A DNA stretch of 64,000 nt from an uncultured Crocinitomix sp. (GTDB taxonomy: Bacteria > Bacteroidota > Bacteroidia > Flavobacteriales_D > Crocinitomicaceae): NCBI GenBank assembly GCA_905478225.1, contig CAJQHR010000014.1, positions 1 to 64,000 of the forward strand, read 5' to 3'. Shown here piece by piece: positions 50,572 through 59,711 of this stretch; the stretch's first letter is position 1, and each line of letters begins with the position of its first letter. The notes beneath the pieces were generated by a model, which did no database searches, was not told where the DNA came from, and was given only the letters and a program-made list of their open reading frames with translations. The translations under genes and the position numbers were made by a program.

Positions 50572-50784
50572 CTAGCTCAATAAATCCTCGACAGATACGT
50601 TAAGCGCTACAGCGAGTTTTTTAAGTAAATTACTCGTCGGAGTTACTTCCGATTTTTCAATCCCCATAATTGTGATTTTATCAGCCTGGGTAGCTTGAGC
50701 TAGCGTATGCATGGTAAAACCACGTTGTTTTCTATAACGCCGTAAATTAGGACCTAATTGTTCATTCACCTCTGTATCTACCAT
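50572..50784 (-). CDS. XRE family helix-turn-helix regulator
   Basis: LGPNLRRYRKQRGFTMHTLAQATQADKITIMGIEKSEVTPTSNLLKKLAVALNVSVEDLL. Confidence 0.85.
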   Translation of the reverse strand: MVDTEVNEQLGPNLRRYRKQRGFTMHTLAQATQADKITIMGIEKSEVTPTSNLLKKLAVALNVSVEDLLS

Positions 50785-50917
50785 TTTTTCAGTAATTAGT
50801 TTGGGATTTGGTTGTACTAGTATATAAAAATCATTACTATTATCCTTACTTTTTAAGTCAAAAAACTCATTTCTAATCTGTCAATAACAAACGGACGACA
50901 GTCTGTTCAATTTCAAA

Positions 50918-52075
50918 CTAAAAATTAAACGATTCTCCGCTTTTCACCATCCGTCTTAACAAAACACTAGCACGATATTTATCATCACCATATTCAGCAT
51001 GCAACGTATCCAATTGTGCTAAAACATTGCTCAATCCTATTTCATTTCCCCATTGCAATAAACCTTTCGGATAGTTTACGCCCTTAGTCATGGCCAAGTC
51101 AACATCTTTTGGCGAAGCAATATTTAAAAACACGGCATCAATGGCTTCGTTTATCAATAAAACCAAGATTCTGTTCATAATTTGTGTTCCTACCTCGGTA
51201 TCTGTATTTGGAGCTGCTTTAGTCGCACCTTGGGAGTAATCATAATAACCTCTTCCCGATTTTCTTCCAAACCAACCAGCTTCTGAATGTCGTTTTTGCG
51301 TAAAAGACGGACGATATCTTGGATCGTAATAAAACGCTTTAAAAACGGTTTCAGTTACGGTATAATTAATGTCGTTACCAATGTAGTCCATCAACGTGAA
51401 AGGCCCCATTCTAAAACCGCCAAGTTCTGTCATAGCCCAGTCTATGGTTGCAAAATCTGCAACGCCTTCTTCGTAAATTTTTAAAGCTTCACCGTAAAAT
51501 GGACGTGCCACTCTATTCACTATAAATCCTGGTGTGTCTTTTGTTAAAACGGTTATTTTCTTCCACGAATCGATTAAATCGCGGGCTGCCGTTGTTGTGG
51601 CATCTGATGTTTGTATAGCAGGAATAATTTCAACCAATGGCATTAATGGCGCCGGGTTAAAGAAATGAATTCCAATAACACGGTCAGATTTTGTGCAAGC
51701 TGCAGCAATTGATGCGATTGAAAGCGAAGATGTGTTGGAGGCCAAAATGCAATTACCGCCTACTATGTTTTCTAAGTCCGCAAATACTTTTTTCTTAATG
51801 TCAATATTTTCAATGATCGCTTCAATAATTAACCCACTTCCGGCAAAGTCATTCATGCTTGTGATATAGGTAATCCGATTCTGAATTGCTTCCGAATCTT
51901 GACTAGTCACTCGGCCTTTTTCTATTAACCGCGCCATGATTTTCGCCAATTTACCCTTCGCTTTATCAAGCTGTTCCGCATTTGTATCAAAAAGCACCAC
52001 TTCGTGTCCCGATTGTGAGGCCACCTGTGCAATTCCTGATCCCATTGACCCTGATCCTAATATTCCAATTTTCAT
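50918..52075 (-). CDS. 3-hydroxyacyl-CoA dehydrogenase (PaaH-like)
   Basis: MKIGILGSGSMGSGIAQVASQSGHEVVLFD...GIHFFNPAPLMPLVEII. Confidence 0.92.
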   Translation of the reverse strand: MKIGILGSGSMGSGIAQVASQSGHEVVLFDTNAEQLDKAKGKLAKIMARLIEKGRVTSQDSEAIQNRITYITSMNDFAGSGLIIEAIIENIDIKKKVFADLENIVGGNCILASNTSSLSIASIAAACTKSDRVIGIHFFNPAPLMPLVEIIPAIQTSDATTTAARDLIDSWKKITVLTKDTPGFIVNRVARPFYGEALKIYEEGVADFATIDWAMTELGGFRMGPFTLMDYIGNDINYTVTETVFKAFYYDPRYRPSFTQKRHSEAGWFGRKSGRGYYDYSQGATKAAPNTDTEVGTQIMNRILVLLINEAIDAVFLNIASPKDVDLAMTKGVNYPKGLLQWGNEIGLSNVLAQLDTLHAEYGDDKYRASVLLRRMVKSGESFNF

Positions 52076-52141
52076 ATTATTTTTTTTAGTCCCGATAATT
52101 AACGGGAGCGTTTTGAATTATGGCTGCTGCTCTTCTTACAT

Positions 52142-52918
52142 TTACTCCCCTTTAAACTCAGGCTTTCTCTTCTCTAAAAAAGCTGCCACCCCTTCGTTAT
52201 AGTCGTGCGTTTTACCTGCCATAGTCTGCAATTCTTCCTCCGTTTTTAATTGAGTGGTTAAATCACTGATCATTGATAAATTCAATGCGCGTTTGGTTAA
52301 ACCCAATCCTTTTGTTGGCATATTGGCCAGTTTTGCAGCAATTTTGTACGAATCCGCTTCAAAACTATCTGCAGACAAGCATTTATAAATCATTCCTAGA
52401 CTTTCTGCTTCTGCTGCACCAACTTTGTCTCCAAGCATCATGAGTGCAGTTGCTTTTTGAAACCCAATTAATCGAGGTAAGAAAAATGTTCCTCCTGAAT
52501 CCGGAATTAATCCGATTTTACTAAAAGCTTGAATAAAACTAGCTGCTTCCATTGCAACACAAATATCGCAAGCCAATGCAATATTAGCACCTGCACCCGC
52601 TGCTACGCCATTCACCGCTGCAACTATTGGTTTTTCAATGTTTCTAATTCGCTCAATAATCGGATTGTAATGATCTTTAACAATTGATGTCAACTCAGGT
52701 CCGTTAGGATCTGTTACTTCTCCCAAATCTTGCCCAGCACAAAAGGCTTTGCCATTTCCTATTATATAAATTGCTCGCACTTCATCATTATTCTCACATT
52801 CGTCTAAACGCGCTTGGCATTCTAATGCCATTTCCCTGTTAAAACTATTGTATACCGTTGGTCGATTAAATTGTATAATTCCAACATTATCCTTGATTTC
52901 AAATAAAATGGTGCTCAT
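52142..52918 (-). CDS. Enoyl-CoA hydratase/isomerase (PaaG-like)
   Basis: GKAFCAGQDLGEVTDP...AAVNGVAAGAGANIALACDICVA...LIPDSGGTFFLPRLIG. Confidence 0.92.
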   Translation of the reverse strand: MSTILFEIKDNVGIIQFNRPTVYNSFNREMALECQARLDECENNDEVRAIYIIGNGKAFCAGQDLGEVTDPNGPELTSIVKDHYNPIIERIRNIEKPIVAAVNGVAAGAGANIALACDICVAMEAASFIQAFSKIGLIPDSGGTFFLPRLIGFQKATALMMLGDKVGAAEAESLGMIYKCLSADSFEADSYKIAAKLANMPTKGLGLTKRALNLSMISDLTTQLKTEEELQTMAGKTHDYNEGVAAFLEKRKPEFKGE

Positions 52919-52981
52919 AATTAAATTTTTCCTAAAATTAATTAATCCAAATTTTTAAATGGCATAAGTTTTAAACTATTT

Positions 52982-53145
52982 AGTGCCTGGTCGGAAATAC
53001 AGCAAAATCAAAATCGCATCTTTTAAGTTTATTTTCATTTTTTTCTTTTTGTCTGATGCTTAGGCATCTCCTATAGAAAGGAAATAAAACTAATTCTTAA
53101 AAGAGACTCGATTTATGAAAATTCGTCTATTTCCGACCACACACT
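52982..53145. mobile_element. Putative MITE / non-autonomous palindromic element
   Basis: Left end AGTGCCTGGTCGGAAATA (52982-52999); right end TATTTCCGACCACACACT (53128-53145), inverse AGTGTGTGGTCGGAAATA (16/18 identical). Inner arms also pair (AAATCG..TTTTAAG / CTTAAAAG..CGATTT). Flanked by ATTT on both sides. Confidence 0.6.
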
Positions 53146-53204
53146 ATTTAAGCATTCATTAAAATGGCTGTTTTTTACTAATTTTGAATCTAGAAATTTA
53201 CTTT

Positions 53205-53288
53205 ATGAAAAGAATCATTTTTATTACAGGAGCGACAGCAAGCATAGCGAAGAAAAGAAGAATATGTAAAGAATTTCGCATGACTTGA
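53205..53288 (+). pseudogene. N-terminal remnant of a short-chain dehydrogenase/reductase
   Basis: MKRIIFITGATASIAKKRRICKEFRMT*; MKRIxFITGAT is the SDR Rossmann beta1/glycine motif (TGxxxGIG, here decayed). Confidence 0.5.
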
Positions 53289-53374
53289 GTTCAGTTAGTG
53301 TCCAATCAAAAATAACGAATCACTTCAATTCTAACAGTCTAACACGCATCCATTTGATAATAAAATATACATGT

Positions 53375-54295
53375 CTATTGTTTTGAATCAAGTAAGAATT
53401 TAACTTGGCGCCCAATTATTCTTGAAAGTTTTTGGGCTGATTCAAAATGTAAATGACTTCCATCATAGGTATGAAATTCACTCGGGTCTAAATCAATCCA
53501 AGTGCAACCTCTTAATTCCATTTCTTTCCACATATATGATTCACTATAACCGCTTAATGAATTTTCAAGGTCCGTCATCATATCAAAAGTTGGGGGACGA
53601 AACGCCACAATTTCAATTCCTGAAGCCTCAATTTCAGCAACCTGAACTAAGAAGTTTGATATCAAGGTATCACTCACCTGATAATCTGTAAATAGTTTAC
53701 GATAAATATCAATAGCTGTTAATGAGTCCTCTGGAAGTCGATAAGAATGCACCCAACCGTCATCCTGAAAATCCTCAAAATAAACTTCTTGAGCCGAACC
53801 ATTAAAAAGATAATCTTTTAACTCGCTTGCCTTGTATGGCGCAAAATGTTTGAGATATTTAGATAAATAAAGTCCTTTAAAAAGGTCAAAGCTGCCTTTG
53901 TCTAAATGTTTGTGATAGAGTTCATTTTTAGCCCCTTCCAAGGTGAAACTGTGCGGCGAAACACCTAAAACCAAGATTTTATTGCCAGTCGGACTTAGTC
54001 TACCCACCAAAAAATCGAGATACTCTTGATTATATCCTGCACTAGAATAACCCAAATTTATTGCTTCTAACTGCGGCGACAATTCTTCGTTAATAGCATA
54101 AGTTGAAACCCCTCTGTATATTCTAGAATCACCTCCAACAACTAAATCATAAATGGGTTGAGCATACGTTTTTCGCAGCCAAAATTCATTCCGCAACTCT
54201 GTGTTTTTAATTGGTGCAGGCAATGACAGTTTCACCACAACTACCAAAACGGTCGTTAAGCAAGACATCATCCATATTTTTCGTTTGGCCTGCAT
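53375..54295 (-). CDS. SGNH/AlgX-like hydrolase-fold membrane-anchored protein
   Basis: DLVVGGDSRIYRGVST and late SEFHTYDGSHLHFESAQKLS; directly downstream of MBOAT. Confidence 0.65.
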   Translation of the reverse strand: MQAKRKIWMMSCLTTVLVVVVKLSLPAPIKNTELRNEFWLRKTYAQPIYDLVVGGDSRIYRGVSTYAINEELSPQLEAINLGYSSAGYNQEYLDFLVGRLSPTGNKILVLGVSPHSFTLEGAKNELYHKHLDKGSFDLFKGLYLSKYLKHFAPYKASELKDYLFNGSAQEVYFEDFQDDGWVHSYRLPEDSLTAIDIYRKLFTDYQVSDTLISNFLVQVAEIEASGIEIVAFRPPTFDMMTDLENSLSGYSESYMWKEMELRGCTWIDLDPSEFHTYDGSHLHFESAQKLSRIIGRQVKFLLDSKQ

Positions 54296-54297
54296 CT

Positions 54298-55707
54298 CTA
54301 GAACTGAAAATAAATAAATTGTTTGCCTTCTCCTCGGAGGAATAGAATGGAAATAATTGCCAATGACACTAAAACAATATCTAAATTACTGCGCCAATAC
54401 CAAATTTTAATTTGTGTATAGTTTTTACGGAAATACACCATGACTTCAATAAGTATAGCCAATCCTAAAAAGAAAATGCTATCAAAATAAACGCGGGAAA
54501 ACTCTAATTCAGACCCATTATAGGTGAAAAGTTTTTTAACGATACCGTGTCCTTGGTCCATATTCTCTGCGCGGAAATAAACCCAAGCAACCGTAGCTTG
54601 AATGAAAATAATGGGAATGAGCAAGGGTGATTTACGGAATAACCTAGTCCATTTTGTTAAGCGCTCAAAAATTAATAATACGACATGAATTGCAGCCCAC
54701 ATCAAGAACGTGTATTTTGCGCCGTGCCACAAACCAGAGAGCATCATGGTTATGGCTAATACGATAAGCCCCATAACAACACCCCGTTGCGAACCGCCAA
54801 GTGCAATATAAACGTAGTCTCTAAACCAAGTTGAAAGTGAAATATGCCAACGTGTCCAAAATTCACGTAAACTTTTTGATAAATACGGGTGATTAAAATT
54901 CATTCTAAAATGATAGCCCATGTATTTTGAAAGCCCGCGTGCAATTAAGCTATAGCCGCTAAAGTCAGCATAGATTTGAAATGAAAATGCCACCATTACT
55001 AACCACCAATAGCCCGTCCCATCAAAACCCGATTTTCCTTCAAAGGCACTATCAATAAATAACGAGAGATTATCAGCAATCACCATTTTTTGAAATAAAC
55101 CAAAAGCGATCATTTTAATGGCGTTCCATTTTTCAATAGCATTTGTAATACGATAACGGTTGAGCTGCGCCAAAAAGTCTTTTGCCCGAATAATAGGACC
55201 CGCAACCAATTGAGGAAACATGGACAAATAACTGAAAAAGTGAAGGATATTGCGTGTTGCTTTTAATCGGCCACGATAAACGTCAATTGTGTAACTAAGA
55301 GATTGAAAAGTGTAAAAACTTATCCCCACGGGCAATATAAGCGCGAATTCGGGGATTTTCTCCACTAAATCGATCTGGTAGTTGAATTGCGCAAAACCAT
55401 CCTCTAAAACAGTTGCAAAGAACTTGCTATACTTAAAAACAGATAAGGCCCCTAAATTCCCGACTAATGAGAGTACAAAAAATAATTTTCGTTTTTTGGG
55501 GCGGTTTTCAATTGCTAAGGCACAGAAATAATCAATTAAACCACTTGCGAGTATTAAAAATAAAAAGCGCCAATCCCACCAACCATAAAAGAAAAAACTA
55601 GCCCCAGTGATAAACGCCCACCGAGTCAACTGCCGTTTCCCTAAAAAGGGCCACAACAAGAAAAAGCTAATGGCAAATAATAAAAATTCAATCGAATTAA
55701 AGATCAT
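54298..55707 (-). CDS. MBOAT family O-acyltransferase (AlgI-like)
   Basis: PVGISFYTFQSLSYTIDVYRG...LREFWTRWHISLSTWFRDYVYIALGGS...LSGLWHGAKYTFLMWAAIH. Confidence 0.93.
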   Translation of the reverse strand: MIFNSIEFLLFAISFFLLWPFLGKRQLTRWAFITGASFFFYGWWDWRFLFLILASGLIDYFCALAIENRPKKRKLFFVLSLVGNLGALSVFKYSKFFATVLEDGFAQFNYQIDLVEKIPEFALILPVGISFYTFQSLSYTIDVYRGRLKATRNILHFFSYLSMFPQLVAGPIIRAKDFLAQLNRYRITNAIEKWNAIKMIAFGLFQKMVIADNLSLFIDSAFEGKSGFDGTGYWWLVMVAFSFQIYADFSGYSLIARGLSKYMGYHFRMNFNHPYLSKSLREFWTRWHISLSTWFRDYVYIALGGSQRGVVMGLIVLAITMMLSGLWHGAKYTFLMWAAIHVVLLIFERLTKWTRLFRKSPLLIPIIFIQATVAWVYFRAENMDQGHGIVKKLFTYNGSELEFSRVYFDSIFFLGLAILIEVMVYFRKNYTQIKIWYWRSNLDIVLVSLAIISILFLRGEGKQFIYFQF

Positions 55708-55799
55708 TGATTCTTACGGAAGTTTATTCTACAGCAAAAATATCATTTTTCAATTGGCAACCTCCAATTTTTGAATTTACAATGGATCTAATTCTATAA

Positions 55800-56168
55800 T
55801 TAGTTAAAAACGAGGACATGTCCGGATTTTTGAACTTTTACTTCAACTGCATTTTCAATCATTGTTCCTGTTACGTGCCATATATATGCACCATCTTTAA
55901 TCTCGTAAGGTATCCAATATTCGTTAATGTCGTTGGTAAAAAAAACTTGTTCACCCCAGCGGTTGTATATCGTAAATGTAAAATGTTCGATAGGGCACTC
56001 CATATACACTTTATACTTATGATCAACGCAGCCGACTGATTGATAAGGAGAATAGGTATTGTTTCGAGCAAAAATGCACGAATCAGGTATTTCTTTGACA
56101 TGCGCAGAATCTTGGGCAGACCTAGTAAAACTGTATAAGAAAAGGAGTATAAAAAATAAACGCATCAT
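55800..56168 (-). CDS. Small secreted protein consisting of a gliding-motility-associated C-terminal (CHU_C)-like domain
   Basis: FTIYNRWGEQVFFTNDINEYWIPYEIKDGAYIWHVTG. Confidence 0.65.
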   Translation of the reverse strand: MMRLFFILLFLYSFTRSAQDSAHVKEIPDSCIFARNNTYSPYQSVGCVDHKYKVYMECPIEHFTFTIYNRWGEQVFFTNDINEYWIPYEIKDGAYIWHVTGTMIENAVEVKVQKSGHVLVFN

Positions 56169-56238
56169 TTCATTTACATGGAAGACGCGTTAATATTTTC
56201 GGTGTTGCTTGAACACCATTATAAATAGAATTCTGTTT

Positions 56239-56598
56239 TTACTTCACAATAGTAACTGTACCGTTTTTCTTAACGTGATAATAGTCTATTGTAGTACCCA
56301 TTGTTCCTACAATCTTGTATGTATACGTTCCAGCCTCAGCATCCGTAGCTACCCACTGTTCAGCAACAGCAGTAGATTCAAAAACAATTTCATCTTCACT
56401 ATTATAAACAGTCATCTCATAATTAAAGATTTGACAACTAAAATTAAGTGCAAAAGTATAGGCTGTTGGACCATCTACAGTTAATTTAGTTGGTACAGTT
56501 AAGCAATCATCAGATATCTCGGTTCTTGGTTCATCTTGAGCGATTGATGCAAAAGCTGAAACAGTGATTAATACTGCTAAAAGTGGTTTTAAAATCAT
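56239..56598 (-). CDS. Small secreted CHU_C-like paralog of the neighbouring gene
   Basis: Signal peptide plus EMTVYNSEDEIVFESTAVAEQWVATDAEAGTYTYKIVGTM...VKKNGTVTIVK. Confidence 0.6.
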   Translation of the reverse strand: MILKPLLAVLITVSAFASIAQDEPRTEISDDCLTVPTKLTVDGPTAYTFALNFSCQIFNYEMTVYNSEDEIVFESTAVAEQWVATDAEAGTYTYKIVGTMGTTIDYYHVKKNGTVTIVK

Positions 56599-56681
56599 AT
56601 CAAATAAATTAGTTGCTTAATATACGAATTAAATTAGTAGAACGTTGCTTCACACTCGATATTCCTTATATTCGTTTTCAA

Positions 56682-57218
56682 ATGGCTAATCAATTAATTC
56701 ATGTAAAAATCACTACACCAATTGGTGAAATGGACGTTTTGGCCACCGAAAATGGAATTTGTTTGTTGGAATTCTTTAATCGCGAAGAATTAAATGACGA
56801 AATAACAGCGACTGAAGATCATTTTAAGATCACAAGAACCAATGGCACGATTCAATGGATTGAATTGATGACTTCTGAATTAAATGCCTACTTCAGAGGT
56901 TCATTACAAAAATTCACTGTCCCGCTGGATTTAATTGGAACTGATTTTCAAACTAATGTCTGGAACGCATTACTCGAAATTCCTTACGGCAGAGCGCGAA
57001 CCTATAAAGAACAAGCTTTAGCACTCGGAGATCTGAAAGCCATTCTTGCAGTAGCAGCGGCTAACGGCAAAAATAAACTTGCAATTATTGTTCCTTGTCA
57101 CCGCGTAATAGGCATAGATGGCAATTTAAAGGGTTACGCTGGCGGACTGGATCGGAAACGTTTTTTATTGAATTTAGAACGTGAAATTGCAGGCCCTAAA
57201 GATCTTTTTAATTCCTGA
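56682..57218 (+). CDS. ogt: Methylated-DNA--[protein]-cysteine S-methyltransferase
   Basis: IPYGRARTYKEQALALGDLKAILAVAAANGKNKLAIIVPCHRVIGIDGNLKGYAGGLDRKRFLL. Confidence 0.93.
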   Translation: MANQLIHVKITTPIGEMDVLATENGICLLEFFNREELNDEITATEDHFKITRTNGTIQWIELMTSELNAYFRGSLQKFTVPLDLIGTDFQTNVWNALLEIPYGRARTYKEQALALGDLKAILAVAAANGKNKLAIIVPCHRVIGIDGNLKGYAGGLDRKRFLLNLEREIAGPKDLFNS

Positions 57219-57302
57219 AAACCACTCCCATTCTTTATGTAGAATCAATGTTAATTTTGTATCTTTGTAAAAGATAATTAAACGCATTTAATCATTGAAA
57301 TT

Positions 57303-58331
57303 ATGAAGCAAAAAAATGCAACCCTACCCATCCTATTCATTTTTGGAATGCCCGTTTTACTGATATTATTTTCAATTTTATTAGCATTCAACTTAGATAA
57401 GTTTGAAAACAATTCAGAAATGATGAGTATTAGAATTACGCTAGACCTGGTTATAACCGTTCCATTAATATATCTGGCACTCATTCGAAAAAAGAAGATT
57501 TCAAACTTAACGATCATGCCCTTTTTTGTGGCCGGATTAATCATTGCCAGCTTAGTAATTCCAACTGCTAACCAACACACACTAGAGTTAATAAAAACGT
57601 GGCTTTTACCTGTAGTTGAAATCACAGTTATCTCCATAATCATAATAAAAGTTCGAAAAGTCAGAAAAGCTTTTCGTCTAAATAAAGAAGAAGGATTCGA
57701 TTTTCTATCGGCACTTAAAAAAAGTGTACAAACTATTATTCCAGAAAAAGCTGCTTTTGCACTTACGTCTGAAATTGGCTTATTCTACTACGGTTTCTTT
57801 AGATGGAAAAAACCAATTTATACTGAAAATCAATTTACCTACCATAAAGATAGTGGTATTCAGGGCATTTTAGGCGCAATACTTTTTGTAGCGCTTATTG
57901 AATTGTTTAGTGTTCACTTATTGATTCAAGAAAACTACCCGGTTCTTTCATGGGTACTCACAATTATAAGTGCATACGGAGTCATCCAAATCTTTGGACT
58001 AATAAAATCAATTCCGCGTACGCCTCACTTTTTGGATAATGAGTACTTAGTTCTTCGAATGGGGATTTTTCAAGAAGCTCGAATTCCTCCCCTTGCTATA
58101 TACGCTACAGAACTTACCACAGATGATTATCCTAAGAAGGATAAATCTTACCGAAAAATTACAATTTTCGACCATAATTGTATTATCCATTTAAAAGACG
58201 AAGGAACTTTAAATGGTATGTTCGGGACCAAAAAGAAATTCAAGCATCTCATATTATCTGTCGACGATAAAAGGGAATTTCAAATGAAAATTATGGATCA
58301 GATTCAAATAATTCCCACTAATGAAATATAG
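57303..58331 (+). CDS. Hypothetical multi-TM membrane protein
   Basis: 342-aa ORF with several predicted TM segments. Confidence 0.65.
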   Translation: MKQKNATLPILFIFGMPVLLILFSILLAFNLDKFENNSEMMSIRITLDLVITVPLIYLALIRKKKISNLTIMPFFVAGLIIASLVIPTANQHTLELIKTWLLPVVEITVISIIIIKVRKVRKAFRLNKEEGFDFLSALKKSVQTIIPEKAAFALTSEIGLFYYGFFRWKKPIYTENQFTYHKDSGIQGILGAILFVALIELFSVHLLIQENYPVLSWVLTIISAYGVIQIFGLIKSIPRTPHFLDNEYLVLRMGIFQEARIPPLAIYATELTTDDYPKKDKSYRKITIFDHNCIIHLKDEGTLNGMFGTKKKFKHLILSVDDKREFQMKIMDQIQIIPTNEI

Positions 58332-58719
58332 ACAAGCACGGCATACTAATTTATTGAAGCCTATTGTAGACTTTTATACGCAAATAATTGGCTTAAAACT
58401 GTTAGGTGAATTTGAAAGCCACGAGGGCTATGACGGTGTTTTTATTGGACAAGAAAACTCTTTCAATAAAAATGACGGTTGGCATTTAGAGTTTACGGTT
58501 TCGTGGGAGCAGCCGTTACACCGACCAGATGAGGATGACCTAATGGTTTTTTATCCCGAGACTACTGAAGAATACGAGGCCATTTTATTAAGAATGCAAA
58601 TCGCGAATATTAAAAAATATCGCCCAAAGAATGGTTATTGGCAAAGAAACGGAATAGCCGTTTTAGATCCTGACAACTTTGGAGTTATTATCGTGAATCC
58701 TGATCGCCCAAAGAAATAG
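58321..58719 (+). CDS. VOC family (glyoxalase-like) protein
   Basis: MKYRQARHTNLLKPIVDFYTQIIGLKLLGEFESHEGYDGVFIG...GIAVLDPDNFGVIIVNP. Confidence 0.8.
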   Translation: MKYRQARHTNLLKPIVDFYTQIIGLKLLGEFESHEGYDGVFIGQENSFNKNDGWHLEFTVSWEQPLHRPDEDDLMVFYPETTEEYEAILLRMQIANIKKYRPKNGYWQRNGIAVLDPDNFGVIIVNPDRPKK

Positions 58720-58787
58720 ATTGAGCGATAAAATCCTTTTGAATTAAAGATTGGGCCTTCAAGCAAATTAACTTCTAGCAAAAAAAG

Positions 58788-58822
58788 GGCCCTGAACCAC
58801 TTTGTGCGGACAAGACCCTTTA
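58788..58822 (-). terminator. Putative terminator of the truncated T9SS gene
   Basis: aaaaagggccctgaaccactttgtgcggacaagaccctttag. Confidence 0.4.
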
Positions 58823-58840
58823 GTATTCAATTATTTTAAT

Positions 58841-59626
58841 TTACTTTTTAACTACCTTGATGGTTTCAGTAACCTGATCATTAGTAACTTTTAAGAAGTA
58901 CACACCAACCGTTTCATCTTTCAAAGAGATTGCATGATTGTCAGTTGCAATTCCAGCAAAAACAATTTCTCCATTCAGTGTAGTAACTTCAAAATTATAT
59001 GTTCCTTCAAATACAATATTGATTTGATCTGATGTTGGATTCGGATAAACATTGAACATTGATTGCTCTAAATCTTCTACTCCAACGTTGCTGCCAACAG
59101 TCACCGCCATAGATTCTGTACAGCCTGCATCATCTTTAACAATAACTTCATAAACTCCACCAGTTAAACCAACTAAATCCTCCGTATCATCAAAGTCATC
59201 TGCTTCATCAGTATCCCAATCATAAAGAAAAGGCGAAGTACCGCCAGTTACGGTTAAATTTATCGCTCCATCACTTCCTAAAGACTCATCAACAACATCA
59301 GCATCTAACTCCATTACATAACACAATACGGAAATAATAACTTGACCGTTACCAGCTGTAGCGAGAACGATTTCCACAGGTAGATCTCCACCGTTGAACG
59401 ATCCTCCGCCACCGCCGCCATTATAGTCATTAATGATGATTTCACCTCCAGCTCCACCGCCACTGTAGCCGCCGCCGCCTACTGCTCCACAACGTGCGTT
59501 TCCACCGCCGCCGCCGCCAAATCCTCCGTCAGCTGCAGTCAAATCATCTCCGCCACCATTTCCGCCAGCTCCACCTGATAATGGTGTTTCTCCACCAGTA
59601 GAGTTATTATCACAGCTACTCGTCAT
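58841..59626 (-). pseudogene. 5'-truncated glycine-rich / SprB-repeat T9SS type A sorting domain protein
   Basis: GGFGGGGGGNARCGAVGGGGYSGGGAGG...; SprB-like GAINLTVTGGTSPFLYDWDTDE; CTD FNVYPNPTSDQINIVFEG; no signal peptide and abuts the htpG terminator. Confidence 0.7.
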
Positions 59627-59655
59627 ATGCTCAACACTTAATAAGTTTTATGGAA

Positions 59656-59684
59656 TAAAAAAAGACCGCTTACAAAGCGGCCCC
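59656..59684 (-). terminator. htpG terminator
   Basis: Minus strand: ggccgcttt-gta-agcggtcttttttta. Confidence 0.7.
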
Positions 59685-59711
59685 TTCATTGAATCTAAAT
59701 CGTTAAAAAGA

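Noticed and set aside
53041-53067. Possible mini-ORF MPKHQTKRKK on the minus strand within the palindromic element, as a transposase start
   Set aside because: Reading base by base gives a stop (TGA) after ten codons; no transposase homology.
59395-59580. GC-rich GGN-type repeats as a possible CRISPR or VNTR array
   Set aside because: Irregular codon-level glycine repeats of a Gly-rich protein domain, no constant repeat unit or spacers.
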